The notes under the pieces are model-generated. The model did no database searches. It worked only from the letters and a program-made list of their open reading frames with translations, and was not told the DNA's origin. Shown piece after piece: positions 45,914 to 54,680 of a DNA stretch of 64,000 bases. The position numbers and the translations under genes were made by a program. Every line of letters begins with the position of its first letter. Position 1 is the first letter of the stretch. Location: assembly GCA_002929135.1 (NCBI GenBank), contig PESC01000038.1, forward strand, positions 28,016 to 92,015, written 5' to 3'. The DNA comes from Methylomonas sp. GTDB taxonomy: Bacteria; Pseudomonadota; Gammaproteobacteria; Methylococcales; Methylomonadaceae.

Positions 45914-47969
45914 ATCATTGATTACCGCTCCATTGATCACATCTTTTTGTTTGGCTATCGTGTTGGCTACTATCGCTTTCAATAGCTATAGTCGGACTGG
46001 CCCAAAAATAAAACATGTTATTGAACATGATTTTTTTGGTTACGCTATCGGATCTTTTGTTCGTCTTTTGGCTTGGTCGATAGTTATAATTTTTTTTACG
46101 TCTACTCCTGGTTGTTTTTTTTTATTTTTTATCACCTTTTTTTTAGATATAAATTTACTCACACTCGCCAATACTATCTGGGCATCGCTGATTTTTTTTA
46201 CCTTGACCACGCTGTTTGCTCTGTCGCATACGCTATTTTACATCCCGGCTTGTCTTCAGCTCTCAAGTCAGTTTCGGTTTTCACGCTTGAAACCTCTTTG
46301 GCTCTTGCTAACACCGGCCAGACTGTGGCTGTTTGAAATTGTTTTGTCTCTTATTGCTCTAATTTCTTGTTTGTTTTTGCTCGTCCAGAGCACTTTTCAA
46401 TATGAGCCACTATGGTTTATTTATGTGCTGTTGGTTCTCATTGTTTATTTTTTTCTACTACCCAGCAGTCGAGTAAAAGGGGATCGCACATCGCATTCTG
46501 ATTTATCTACCGCTGGTTTCAACATTGTCCTCATAGGTTCCGATACATTAAGAATCGATCGATTGGGTCAATATGCTTATCCCAGAAATTTGACACCCAA
46601 TATCGACAAGCTTTGCGCAAGAGGTGTTACGTTTGAAAATTGCATTACACCTTTAGCACGAACAGCGCCAAGTCTCACATCATTTTTGACAGCGCTTTGG
46701 CCTCATCATCATAAAATAAGGGATAATTACCCGGATTCAGAACAAACAAAGCCTGCTTGTAATAATTTTATTGATATATTAAATAAAAATGGCTACATGA
46801 CTTCGGTTATTTCCGACTGGTCTGGTTCTGACTTTAAAAAAATCAACTTCGGCTTTCAAAAACAATCCGTTCCTGAAGATCAATGGAACCTTAAGTTGTT
46901 ACTCAGACAAGGCCCGGCGTATTTAAGGTTTTTTTTGTCTTTGTTTACCCACAACAGGTTTGGTAAATATTTTTTGCCAGAAATATATTACCTGGCTGGA
47001 GTGCCGTTGACTAGCCATTTGGGTCGAGAGTGTCGTCAAATGGTTTCAAACTTAGCTGGCAAAAAACAACCTTTTTTGATCAATCTTTTTACCTCGACTA
47101 CGCATGTGCCATTCGGCTCCAGGTATCCTTACTACAATTTATTCACACCGAAGGATTATCAGGGCGATTCTCGCTTCATAATGTCTGACCTCAGCACACC
47201 GGAACAAATCATCGAAAGCCAGGAATCAACTGCCGAAAACCACGATATAAGCCAGATAATCAATTTATACGACAGCTGCGTCAGAGAATTCGATGACGAG
47301 GTTGGCAAGATAGTCGAACATATTGAAAACTGTGGACTCAGCGAAAATACGTTTATTGTCATTTATAGCGATCATGGTACTGATTTTTTTGAAACCGAAT
47401 GCTGGGGGCAAGGCAATACTTTGATTGGTAACGACCCTAGCGCCCGCATCCCATTGATAATATGTGGACCTAACGTACCGAAAAACGTTAAATTCAGCCA
47501 CGTATGCCGATCGATTGATTTCATGCCAACTATGCTGGATTTATTGGGCATGGAAATCCCCAATAATATTGATGGCGTTAGTTTGGCGCCTTATTTGGCC
47601 GATAATTTGAATCCTAACTTATACGCTTACCAGGAAACGGGTGTCTGGATGGGTAGTATTCCTGGATTGCACCCCGATCAAATTACCTATCCTGATATTA
47701 TAGAATTATTGACTATCCCCGATATAAAATCCGGGACACTGGTTATCGATGAAAAATATTATTCAACCGTAATAAAAGCCAAAAACCGATCCATTCAAGA
47801 TGACCGCTGGAAGTTGATCTACATTCCAACCTACAATGGCCCGGTTTATCAATTGTATGATATGAAAAATGATCCGTATCGAGATGTAAATGCCCTCTAT
47901 CCGGAAATTGTCGAGGCATTGAGGCAAAAACTGGAGGCCTGGATTCAATCATCTCCACTGGATAGCTAA
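45897..47969 (+). CDS. Membrane alkaline-phosphatase-superfamily enzyme (sulfatase-like)
   Basis: 690 aa. The first 195 residues contain five or six helices; the rest is a periplasmic sulfatase-fold domain. Metal ligands are visible in VLIGSDTLRIDRLG and IVIYSDHGTDFFE. At the nucleophile position, where sulfatases have Cys or Ser in C/S-x-P-S-R, the sequence is ARTAPSLTSFLTAL, with Thr. A Thr nucleophile is the rule in phosphoethanolamine- and phosphoglycerol-transferases of the same superfamily, so a phospho-transfer role on the glycan is more likely than sulfate removal. This is an inference. It is the last gene of the AT-rich region. Confidence 0.8.
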   Translation: MSDIFKSLITAPLITSFCLAIVLATIAFNSYSRTGPKIKHVIEHDFFGYAIGSFVRLLAWSIVIIFFTSTPGCFFLFFITFFLDINLLTLANTIWASLIFFTLTTLFALSHTLFYIPACLQLSSQFRFSRLKPLWLLLTPARLWLFEIVLSLIALISCLFLLVQSTFQYEPLWFIYVLLVLIVYFFLLPSSRVKGDRTSHSDLSTAGFNIVLIGSDTLRIDRLGQYAYPRNLTPNIDKLCARGVTFENCITPLARTAPSLTSFLTALWPHHHKIRDNYPDSEQTKPACNNFIDILNKNGYMTSVISDWSGSDFKKINFGFQKQSVPEDQWNLKLLLRQGPAYLRFFLSLFTHNRFGKYFLPEIYYLAGVPLTSHLGRECRQMVSNLAGKKQPFLINLFTSTTHVPFGSRYPYYNLFTPKDYQGDSRFIMSDLSTPEQIIESQESTAENHDISQIINLYDSCVREFDDEVGKIVEHIENCGLSENTFIVIYSDHGTDFFETECWGQGNTLIGNDPSARIPLIICGPNVPKNVKFSHVCRSIDFMPTMLDLLGMEIPNNIDGVSLAPYLADNLNPNLYAYQETGVWMGSIPGLHPDQITYPDIIELLTIPDIKSGTLVIDEKYYSTVIKAKNRSIQDDRWKLIYIPTYNGPVYQLYDMKNDPYRDVNALYPEIVEALRQKLEAWIQSSPLDS

Positions 47970-48052
47970 ATTCGGAACAGTAAGCACAGCATGTTCCGAG
48001 CATCTTCATGACGTGACATAAGTGGAATCAAACTCTGCCAATCAAACACCAT

Positions 48053-48592
48053 TTGCTCCAAAATGCCCGGCAATCCCGCTCGCCAAACCAGGATGCCAGG
48101 CCCGACGCAGACGATATATCCCTGCTGGTGATTCACTGCATCAGTTTGCCGCCCGAGGAATTTGGCGGCAATTTCATCGATGATCTGTTTTGCAACCGGT
48201 TAAATCCAACCGAACATCCGTATTTCCAGACCCTCTACACACTCCGGGTATCGACACATGTGCTGATACGCCGGGATGGCGAACGGGTGCAATATGTGCC
48301 TTTCGATCGCAGAGCCTGGCACGCCGGGGTATCGTCCTTCCAGGGCCGTGAACGGTGTAATGATTTTTCGATAGGCATAGAACTGGAAGGCTCAGTCAAC
48401 CAGGCTTTCACCGATGTTCAATACCGGCAACTGGCCAGCGTCACACAGGAACTGCTGGCGCATTACCCGAGGCTAAAGCGCCAGCGCATCGCAGGACACA
48501 GCGACATCGCGCCGGGGCGTAAACAAGACCCTGGGCCTTATTTCGATTGGCAACGCTACATCAGCCTGATCGACCCGACAACACCATCGTGA
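48053..48592 (+). CDS. ampD: 1,6-anhydro-N-acetylmuramyl-L-alanine amidase
   Basis: Cytoplasmic zinc amidase of muropeptide recycling, about 179 aa. It matches AmpD closely: SLLVIHCISLPPEEFGGNFID with the first zinc His, YVPFDRRAWHAGVSSFQGRERCNDFSIGIELEG, and GHSDIAPGRKQDPGPYFDW with the other ligands. No ATG exists between the upstream stop at 48014 and the conserved start, so translation must begin at TTG 48053 or CTG 48035. It marks the return to GC-rich housekeeping DNA. Confidence 0.93.
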   Translation: MLQNARQSRSPNQDARPDADDISLLVIHCISLPPEEFGGNFIDDLFCNRLNPTEHPYFQTLYTLRVSTHVLIRRDGERVQYVPFDRRAWHAGVSSFQGRERCNDFSIGIELEGSVNQAFTDVQYRQLASVTQELLAHYPRLKRQRIAGHSDIAPGRKQDPGPYFDWQRYISLIDPTTPS

Positions 48593-48600
48593 GGCACACC

Positions 48601-49368
48601 ATGTTGGACATCAGCCTGATCCCCGTCTTGCGTGACAACTACATATACCTATTGCACGATACCGACAGCGGCGAAACCGCCGTGGTCGATCCTACCGATG
48701 CAGACCCTGTGATTGACGCGCTAACAAGCCGTCAATGGCCGTTACACTACATTTTCAACACCCATCACCACGGCGACCATGTCGGCGGCAATCTTGGCCT
48801 CAAACGTCGCTACGGCTGCACCATCATCGGCGCCACAGCCGATCGCGACCGCATTCCGGGTATTGATGTGATGGTCGGTGAGGGTGACACCGTCCTGCTC
48901 GGTCGCCATGGTTTCGACATCATAGAAACTCCGGGCCACACATCAGGCCATATCGTGTTCCATTGCGCCGACAGCCGGGCGCTATTCTGCGGCGACACCT
49001 TGTTTTCGCTGGGGTGCGGGCGCTTATTCGAAGGCAGTGCCGGGCAATTGTGGCACTCGCTGCAAAAACTCAAAGCCTTGCCGCCAGACACCAATATCTA
49101 CTGCGCTCATGAATATACGGCGATCAATGCCCGTTTCGCAGGGTTGCTGGATCCGGACAACCATCATTTGCAAGCCCGCATCGAGCAAGTCGCCAACCTG
49201 CGGGCACAAAACCGGCCTACCCTGCCAGTAAGCCTGGCAACCGAACTGGCAACCAACCCGTTCTTGCGGGAACATGACGCCAATATTCGTCGGCATATTG
49301 GTGGCGAAACGGTATCCGCCATTGAAGCCTTCGCATTGATTCGACACTTGAAGGACCAATTTCATTGA
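48601..49368 (+). CDS. gloB: Hydroxyacylglutathione hydrolase (glyoxalase II)
   Basis: Metallo-beta-lactamase-fold hydrolase of 255 aa that releases D-lactate from S-lactoylglutathione, detoxifying methylglyoxal. The metal motif is FNTHHHGDHVGGN, followed by ETPGHTSGHIVFH, FCGDTLFSLGCGRLFEG and the C-terminal substrate-binding CAHEYTAINARFA. The ATG at 48601 is 8 bp after ampD; the ORF track start at 48547 lies inside ampD and is wrong. Confidence 0.96.
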   Translation: MLDISLIPVLRDNYIYLLHDTDSGETAVVDPTDADPVIDALTSRQWPLHYIFNTHHHGDHVGGNLGLKRRYGCTIIGATADRDRIPGIDVMVGEGDTVLLGRHGFDIIETPGHTSGHIVFHCADSRALFCGDTLFSLGCGRLFEGSAGQLWHSLQKLKALPPDTNIYCAHEYTAINARFAGLLDPDNHHLQARIEQVANLRAQNRPTLPVSLATELATNPFLREHDANIRRHIGGETVSAIEAFALIRHLKDQFH

Positions 49369-49564
49369 TCTGTCGATGGCTGCTGCTGGCAACTGATGTG
49401 CGGCCAAAGGTTGACAAACACACGCTTGGGGTTGATTCTTGAACCGAAGCCCGGTTTGCATGCTGGTCGGTCGGCCAGGCTGAGCAGTGTCTGCAATCCG
49501 CTCTTTCCCCGTCCACCCTGCGTCATTTGGGGTGGGTCACATCAGCGACACAAGGAGTTATCAC

Positions 49565-49966
49565 ATGAAAAAAACCAAAATTTTGACCACTTGCCTGCTT
49601 TCCGCCGCTCTGATGACTGCGCCGGTCGTGAAAGCAGACGATCATCTGGGTTGCTTTTTCAACAGACTCGGCCAAGGCATCGCCAACATGGCGACTGGTT
49701 TTCTGGAAATTCCCAAGAACATCATCAATATCAGCGACGATCACAATATCTTCGTCGGCATGACTTGGGGTTTGTTGCGTGGCACCGCTCATGGTGTCAG
49801 CCGCACGCTGGTAGGCGGTGCCGAATTCCTCAGTTCGCCGATTCCAACCAAAGACTTTCTGACACCGGATTACGTTTGGGATCGTTTCAGCGAAGACACT
49901 CGTTATTTCGGCCTGCATTTCCCTGGCTACTGGACGACGTACGGTCCTTTGGACGACGGCGAATAA
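49565..49966 (+). CDS. Exosortase system-associated protein, TIGR04073 type
   Basis: 133 aa exported protein. The signal peptide is KTKILTTCLLSAALMTAPVVKA. The mature part has the family pattern: RLGQGIANMATGFLEIPKNI, GMTWGLLRGTAHGVSRTLVGG and the end FLTPDYVWDRFSEDTRYFG. The family occurs in genomes with exosortases, role unknown. The start is set by AAGGAG seven bases before ATG 49565. It is followed by an OmpA-like lipoprotein, possibly in one transcript. Position outside the main glycan locus suggests a general accessory role. Confidence 0.82.
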   Translation: MKKTKILTTCLLSAALMTAPVVKADDHLGCFFNRLGQGIANMATGFLEIPKNIINISDDHNIFVGMTWGLLRGTAHGVSRTLVGGAEFLSSPIPTKDFLTPDYVWDRFSEDTRYFGLHFPGYWTTYGPLDDGE

Positions 49967-50014
49967 ACCCGGAAAAATCATTGAAATGACATGGCAACCA
50001 CGAGGACTATCATC

Positions 50015-50734
50015 ATGAAAAAACACCACATATATCTGCCTTTGGCTATTTTGGCGACTTCGTTGACGGCGTGCAGCACAGCCAGACAAGACCCCAGCAC
50101 ACTGAAAGCCGCCATTGATGCCTCGATGGCGGGGCATTACGGTCAAGCCGTCCTGCATTTGGAAGAGGCTACCGAGGCGCTGGAAGATGCCAACGATATA
50201 CTGAAGCATCAAATCAACGGCCATTACTGGAACATCAACGAAACCCAAAAAGGCCTGGATGCTGCCAAATCGGCCGCCGCACACCGGCTGGAATCTGAAA
50301 AACACATGTGCGAATGGCTGAAAGAAGTCCATGCACATAATCATCATCAGCAGCAGCAGCAAGAAACCGTACACAAGGCCGTGGCCTACTTTGCTACCGG
50401 CAGTGCCGAACCGTTCAAAACCGAGCACACCACGCTGAGCCATATTGGCGAGTTTCTGCACCATCATTCCGATGCAAGGGCCACTGTGACAGCCTCTACC
50501 GATACCGTCGGCAACCCGGCTGCCAACCAGGCCTTATCGGAAAAAAGAGCGCGCACGGTTGCCAACATTCTGATAAAACACGGCGCCAGTGCGCCACAGA
50601 TCAGCACGGAAGCCGTGGGAGAAGCCTCTGGCCCCGACAACCTGGCCAATCAAGGGCATCGCGTAGCGGTTGTCATAGCAACCCATCCTGGCACCATAAC
50701 CAAAACCATAGATTGCTCGCATCTGAACAAGTAA
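50015..50734 (+). CDS. OmpA-family lipoprotein
   Basis: 239 aa outer-membrane lipoprotein. The lipobox is LTACSTA after a short signal peptide. Residues 25-120 form a helical, charged region with a His/Gln-rich stretch (NHHQQQQQE). The last 110 residues are an OmpA-like peptidoglycan-binding domain (VAYFATGSAEPF, NQALSEKRARTVANILIKHG, NLANQGHRVAVVI). It probably ties the outer membrane to the wall. GAGGA lies before the chosen ATG at 50015; the upstream ATG at 49991 is less likely. Confidence 0.85.
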   Translation: MKKHHIYLPLAILATSLTACSTARQDPSTLKAAIDASMAGHYGQAVLHLEEATEALEDANDILKHQINGHYWNINETQKGLDAAKSAAAHRLESEKHMCEWLKEVHAHNHHQQQQQETVHKAVAYFATGSAEPFKTEHTTLSHIGEFLHHHSDARATVTASTDTVGNPAANQALSEKRARTVANILIKHGASAPQISTEAVGEASGPDNLANQGHRVAVVIATHPGTITKTIDCSHLNK

Positions 50735-50739
50735 GACGC

Positions 50740-50768
50740 CCATCCGCTCACGACTTCTGAGTGGATGG
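50740..50768 (+). terminator. Hairpin after the OmpA-like gene
   Basis: CCATCCGCTCA-CGACTTC-TGAGTGGATGG, an 11-bp stem with one wobble pair, 5 bp after the stop. A T-run is absent. Confidence 0.5.
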
Positions 50769-50781
50769 CAACATGAATAAA

Positions 50782-50806
50782 CGGCTGCCTGCATCGCAGG
50801 CAGCCG
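50782..50806. repeat. Perfect GC-rich inverted repeat
   Basis: CGGCTGCCTGC-ATC-GCAGGCAGCCG is a perfect 11-bp stem with a 3-base loop, between the OmpA-like gene and the YqaA-type gene. It may be a REP-like element or an RNA stabiliser. Confidence 0.6.
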
Positions 50807-50882
50807 CTACCACCTGCCCCTTTCCTGAGGGAGAAGGCAAAATGTGGATGTTGTTTTCAGTCATATCCTTATCGAGCACCCC

Positions 50883-51479
50883 ATGTTCCAAAAATTGTAT
50901 GACCGTGTTATTGCCTGGTCTCGGCACCCTCACGCCTTGCGTTATCTGATGGTAATGAGTTTTGCCGAATCGTCGTTTTTTCCGATTCCACCGGATGTCA
51001 TGCTGGCGCCGATGGCTTTGGCACAGCCTAAAAAGGCTTATCAATTCGCCCTGTGGACCACCCTGGCGTCGGTACTGGGTGGCCTGTTCGGCTACGCCCT
51101 CGGCTATTTTCTGTTCGACGTCATAGAACCCTGGCTGAGGACATCAAGTTACTGGGAACCTTATGTAACCACCACCGAGTGGTTCGGTAAATGGGGATTC
51201 TGGGCGGTGTTCGTTGCCGGATTCTCGCCGATTCCTTACAAGGTCTTCACAATTGCGGCCGGTGCATTGAACATGTTTTTGCCGCCTTTCGTGCTGGCAT
51301 CGCTGATTGGTCGTGGCGGGCGATTTTTTCTGGTGGCCGTGCTGCTGGCCGTCGGCGGCGAACGCCTTGAAACCCGGTTGAGAAGCTATGTCGATCGCAT
51401 CGGCTGGACTATGGTGATCGTCGTCGTCATCGGCGTGGCGTTCTACCGATTGTTCAGGGACATACAACCCGGTTTCTGA
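50883..51479 (+). CDS. YqaA-type VTT-domain membrane protein
   Basis: 198 aa, related to the DedA (VTT or SNARE-associated) superfamily. Family features are SFAESSFFPIPPDVMLAPMAL near the start and the re-entrant motif VFVAGFSPIPYKVFTIAAGAL. Four or five helices follow. DedA relatives act as lipid scramblases or flippases, notably of undecaprenyl phosphate or phospholipids; the function of this subgroup is unproved. Start at 50883 (MFQKLYDRVIAW) is chosen over 50844. Confidence 0.82.
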   Translation: MFQKLYDRVIAWSRHPHALRYLMVMSFAESSFFPIPPDVMLAPMALAQPKKAYQFALWTTLASVLGGLFGYALGYFLFDVIEPWLRTSSYWEPYVTTTEWFGKWGFWAVFVAGFSPIPYKVFTIAAGALNMFLPPFVLASLIGRGGRFFLVAVLLAVGGERLETRLRSYVDRIGWTMVIVVVIGVAFYRLFRDIQPGF

Positions 51480-51569
51480 GCTGGCCGGGCAACAGGCAAT
51501 CGGCCAGCAACATTGTGAAGAGCCGTTACTGCCAACGCCGATGTGGTGGACACTCTAAATCCAGGCCAC

Positions 51570-51601
51570 AAAAAAGGCCCACCTGTTTAGGTGAGCCTTT
51601 T
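51570..51601. terminator. Bidirectional terminator
   Basis: AAAAGGC-C-CACCT-GTTT-AGGTG-A-GCCTTTT, with A-rich and T-rich flanks, lies between the convergent YqaA-type and SDR genes and can serve both strands. Confidence 0.85.
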
Positions 51602-51621
51602 GCTGTCGGTAACGGGCCGAT

Positions 51622-52317
51622 TTACCAAGGCAAGGCTTTGCCGTCATATTTGACGAAGCGGCCAGTCTGGGTCATATCGAAACCGGCGATGCGTTGCGTC
51701 ATGCCGCTGACGCTTTCTTCGACGCCGATCAGGGCATTTTCGCCGCCCATGTCGGTTCTGACCCAGCCGGGATGCAATATCAGTACGCCTATGCCTTGTG
51801 GTTGCAAATCGATGGCCAGCGTTTTCATGGCCGAATTCAACGCTGATTTGCTGGTACGGTAAAACAGGCTGCCGCCGCTGCCGTTGTCGGCGATGCTACC
51901 CATCAGGCTGCTGACCGAGACGATCAGTTTGCGCTGGCTGATTTGCAATTGCGGTAGCAAGGCCTCGGCCATTTTGACCGGGGCCAAAGCGTTGATGGTC
52001 AAGCTGCGCATCCAGTCGCCATAATTCAGCCGCCCCAAGCCGCCGCCGGACATATCACTGTAGACCCCGGCATTGTTGAGCAAGACGTCGATGGCTCTAC
52101 CCGCCAGGCGTTGTGCCAATTGGTCGATCTGGGCGAAATCAGCAACATCAAGCTTTTCGATGCTTAGGGTGGTGTGTTTTTGAGCCAGCGCCTGCAAGGC
52201 GTCGGCCCGTTCTGGTTCGCGGCAGGTGGCGATAACGGTGTCGCCGCGTTCGGCGTATTGGCGGCAAAATTCCAGCCCCAGGCCGCGATTGGCACCGGTA
52301 ATCAGTAATGTGGTCAT
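51622..52317 (-). CDS. Short-chain dehydrogenase/reductase
   Basis: NAD(P)-dependent oxidoreductase, 231 aa. The cofactor motif is LLITGANRGLGLEF, the NNAG motif is in VLLNNAGVYSD, and the catalytic Ser-Tyr-Lys set is SVSSLMGS and YRTSKSALN. The start at 52317 is set by AAGGAGG six bases upstream; the ORF track extends it wrongly to 52461. It belongs to the CsgA-like or C-factor-like group of SDRs; substrate unknown. It is the last gene of a leftward group. Confidence 0.9.
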   Translation of the reverse strand: MTTLLITGANRGLGLEFCRQYAERGDTVIATCREPERADALQALAQKHTTLSIEKLDVADFAQIDQLAQRLAGRAIDVLLNNAGVYSDMSGGGLGRLNYGDWMRSLTINALAPVKMAEALLPQLQISQRKLIVSVSSLMGSIADNGSGGSLFYRTSKSALNSAMKTLAIDLQPQGIGVLILHPGWVRTDMGGENALIGVEESVSGMTQRIAGFDMTQTGRFVKYDGKALPW

Positions 52318-52348
52318 TGATGGCCTCCTTAAAAATGAAAAACGACAC

Positions 52349-53077
52349 TCAGACAGCCTCCTGGGCCAGTTTGCCCAGATAACCGTGCTTGCGCGCCAGA
52401 TAGTCGTTGACGAAATCCTGCATGGGCTGGTCTTCGTATTCGCGCAACCCGCTGACCGCAAGTTTTTTGAAGCCGGAGCCGACGATTTCGTCGGTGTCGC
52501 GAATCTGGAAATGCAGAAAGGCGGTTGCCCGTTTGCCGTTGGCTTCCATTTTGGGTTCCAGGGTTTCCAGTTTCGGCTCGTGGAAATCGACGCGGCTCAT
52601 GGTAATCGTCATGCTTTCATAAATCACTAGGGGCCGGTCGATGTTGAACATGATGTTTTCTTTCGCCAGCAGTGGCACCAGTACATAGGGGAAATTCTGA
52701 CCGGAAAAGGCAACGTAATCGCGGATCAGGGCTTCTATCATCACACTATCGCGACTGACAGGGCCGGAACGCTGGATTTGCAGACAGGTTTTGCCCTGGC
52801 CGTCGGTAACGTCCAGGCTGTCACCGTCGTCGGCGGGAAAGCGCAGCGGCACCGCATCGCCCACCATGCCGGAAAATACGAACTGCATGTGCTGACTCAG
52901 GCCGTATTTTTCCAGTACCAACGAGAACAGCAGATCACCCGGCACACAGAAGCGCTTGGCGTCAACATCGTGCAGCGGATTGAAATCATGCGCAATTTCC
53001 TTGGCGAAGGTGCTGGCCTGCTCGGCGCTGATGCGGATGTGGTCGCCATCGACCGAATAAAATTGTTTCAGAAGCAT
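52349..53077 (-). CDS. DUF3581-family protein (hotdog-like)
   Basis: 242 aa. The opening HIRISAEQASTFAKEIAHDFNPLHDVDAKRFCVPGDLLFSLVL recalls MaoC-type hotdog proteins (the DFNPLH wording resembles the hydratase motif DxNPxH). Further on SGMVGDAVPLRFP also fits. This family is common in Gammaproteobacteria with unknown function. The ORF track start at 53347 covers the rhodanese gene in another frame; ATG 53077 precedes the conserved region. It lies between the rhodanese and SDR genes. Confidence 0.8.
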   Translation of the reverse strand: MLLKQFYSVDGDHIRISAEQASTFAKEIAHDFNPLHDVDAKRFCVPGDLLFSLVLEKYGLSQHMQFVFSGMVGDAVPLRFPADDGDSLDVTDGQGKTCLQIQRSGPVSRDSVMIEALIRDYVAFSGQNFPYVLVPLLAKENIMFNIDRPLVIYESMTITMSRVDFHEPKLETLEPKMEANGKRATAFLHFQIRDTDEIVGSGFKKLAVSGLREYEDQPMQDFVNDYLARKHGYLGKLAQEAV

Positions 53078-53093
53078 ATTGTTTTTATTGTTG

Positions 53094-53417
53094 TTAGTAA
53101 CGGGGAACGGAAGGATCACAAAACAGCGACCAGGCATCGATACCGCCACGCACATTGTACAAATCGTCGTAGCCTTGCTGCGCCATGAACACACAGGCCT
53201 GCTGGCTGCGCACACCATGGTGACACAGCACGGCAATGGCTTGCTGCGGGTTGAATTCATCCAGGCGTTCCACCAGTTGCCGCAGTGGAACATGGACGCT
53301 GCCTTCGATACGAGCGTAAGCGTACTCGTGGGCTTCGCGGACATCAAGCAACAGCAGTTGCCCCGGATTTTCCAGGCGCTGGCGTAATTCTTGCGTAGAG
53401 AGTTGGATTATCGGCAT
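53094..53417 (-). CDS. Single-domain rhodanese
   Basis: Sulfurtransferase-like protein of 107 aa, about the size of GlpE. The active-site loop is VLCHHGVRSQQA with the catalytic Cys, and the N-terminal part LLLLDVREAHEYAYARIEGSVHVPL is typical. The start overlaps the end of the aminotransferase gene by 10 bp, so the two are coupled. Its sulfur acceptor is unknown. Confidence 0.92.
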   Translation of the reverse strand: MPIIQLSTQELRQRLENPGQLLLLDVREAHEYAYARIEGSVHVPLRQLVERLDEFNPQQAIAVLCHHGVRSQQACVFMAQQGYDDLYNVRGGIDAWSLFCDPSVPRY

Positions 53418-54571
53418 AGGAATCGTTCTATTCGGGCCAAAGCGTCGGCCATTCTGTCGATAGACGCCGTGTAGGCAAACCGGATGTGATTCTGTGCTCT
53501 GTACGCGCCAAAATCCTTGCCCGGTGTTACCGCAACGCCTTCGGTTTCCAGCAGTTCTCTGGCAAATGCGAAGCTGTCATCGGTGAAGGCGCTGCAATCG
53601 GCGTAGAGGTAAAACGCGCCTTCGGGCTTGCATGCCAGCTTGAAACCGAGGCGAATCAAGCCGTCGTACAGAAAATCCCGCCGCTGTTGAAACAGCTGGC
53701 GCCGACGTTCGAGTTCCGCCAGGTTGGCGTCGCTAAACGATGCCAGTGCAGCGTATTGCGAGTGAGTCGGCGTTGAAATGAAAATGTTCTGCGCCAATTT
53801 TTCGGTGGCGCTTATGAAGTCCTCCGGCACTACCAGCCAACCGACCCGCCAGCCGGTCATGCCGAAAAACTTGGAAAAACTGTTGATGACGAAAGCCTTC
53901 TGGCTGACGGCCAGCGCCGTTCTGGCCGGTTTTTCATAGGTCAGGCCATGATAAATCTCGTCGGAATAAAAGCAGCCGCCCAGGGTTTGTACCCGGTTTA
54001 TCACGGTGTCGAATTCGGCTGCGGCTATCAATGTGCCGGTTGGATTGGCGGGGGATGCCACCAGTACACCTTTGGTATCCGGTAGCCAATGCCGTTCGAC
54101 GGCATCCGCAGTGAGCTGGTAGGCGCTATCGGCATCGACCTCGACCAATTGGGTTTTGCCGTTGAACAACTGGACGAAGTTGTCATTACAGGGGTAGCAC
54201 GGATCAGGCATCATGATGCGCTCGCCTGGATTCAAGGTAACGCCGAAGGCCAGCAAAAAAGCACCGGATGCGCCCGGTGTGACGAATACACGGCGCGGTT
54301 CCAGCGCTATACCGTAGCGTTTCCGGTAAAAATCGGCGATAGCCCTGCGTAGCTCTGGCAAACCGGCCGCCGCTGTGTATTTGACCTCGCCGGTTTTGAG
54401 CAAACGATCACCGGCATCGAGCACGGCTTGCGGTGTCGGGAAATCCGGTTCGCCGATTTCCATGTGCACGATGTCGCGGCCTTCGCGTTCGAGTTGCTTG
54501 GCGCGTTGCAGCAACTCCATGACGTAGAAAGCAGAAATACCGCGCATACGGTCGGCAAGCAATCGATTCAT
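53408..54571 (-). CDS. Class I/II pyridoxal-phosphate aminotransferase
   Basis: 387 aa. The PLP lysine is in NSFSKFFGMTGWRVGW, the substrate-binding Asn and Pro are in ASPANPTGTLI, and Asp/Tyr contacts are in FYSDEIYHGLTYE. The C-terminal Arg region is NHIRFAYTAS. It resembles the AspC-type group that transfers amino groups between glutamate and keto acids; the substrate cannot be told. The start at 54571 (MNRLLADRMRGISAF) is preferred over the upstream one. Confidence 0.9.
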   Translation of the reverse strand: MNRLLADRMRGISAFYVMELLQRAKQLEREGRDIVHMEIGEPDFPTPQAVLDAGDRLLKTGEVKYTAAAGLPELRRAIADFYRKRYGIALEPRRVFVTPGASGAFLLAFGVTLNPGERIMMPDPCYPCNDNFVQLFNGKTQLVEVDADSAYQLTADAVERHWLPDTKGVLVASPANPTGTLIAAAEFDTVINRVQTLGGCFYSDEIYHGLTYEKPARTALAVSQKAFVINSFSKFFGMTGWRVGWLVVPEDFISATEKLAQNIFISTPTHSQYAALASFSDANLAELERRRQLFQQRRDFLYDGLIRLGFKLACKPEGAFYLYADCSAFTDDSFAFARELLETEGVAVTPGKDFGAYRAQNHIRFAYTASIDRMADALARIERFLCR

Positions 54572-54680
54572 CGGGCTACCCTTATATTTCAACGGTCGGC
54601 GATGATAACAAACTTCTTGCCTGACCTTGACCGTTCTGATAAAAAGCCCCGATTTTTTTCAGTCACTCAGGAGTCAGTGG

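Noticed and set aside
45897-47969. Naming the product a sulfatase
   Set aside because: The Cys/Ser of the sulfatase signature is replaced by Thr, so only the superfamily is claimed.
49388-49403. Possible sigma-54 site TGGCAACTGATGTGCG before the TIGR04073-type gene
   Set aside because: The -12 element has a mismatch (GTGC) and it is about 160 bp from the gene; too weak to list as a feature.
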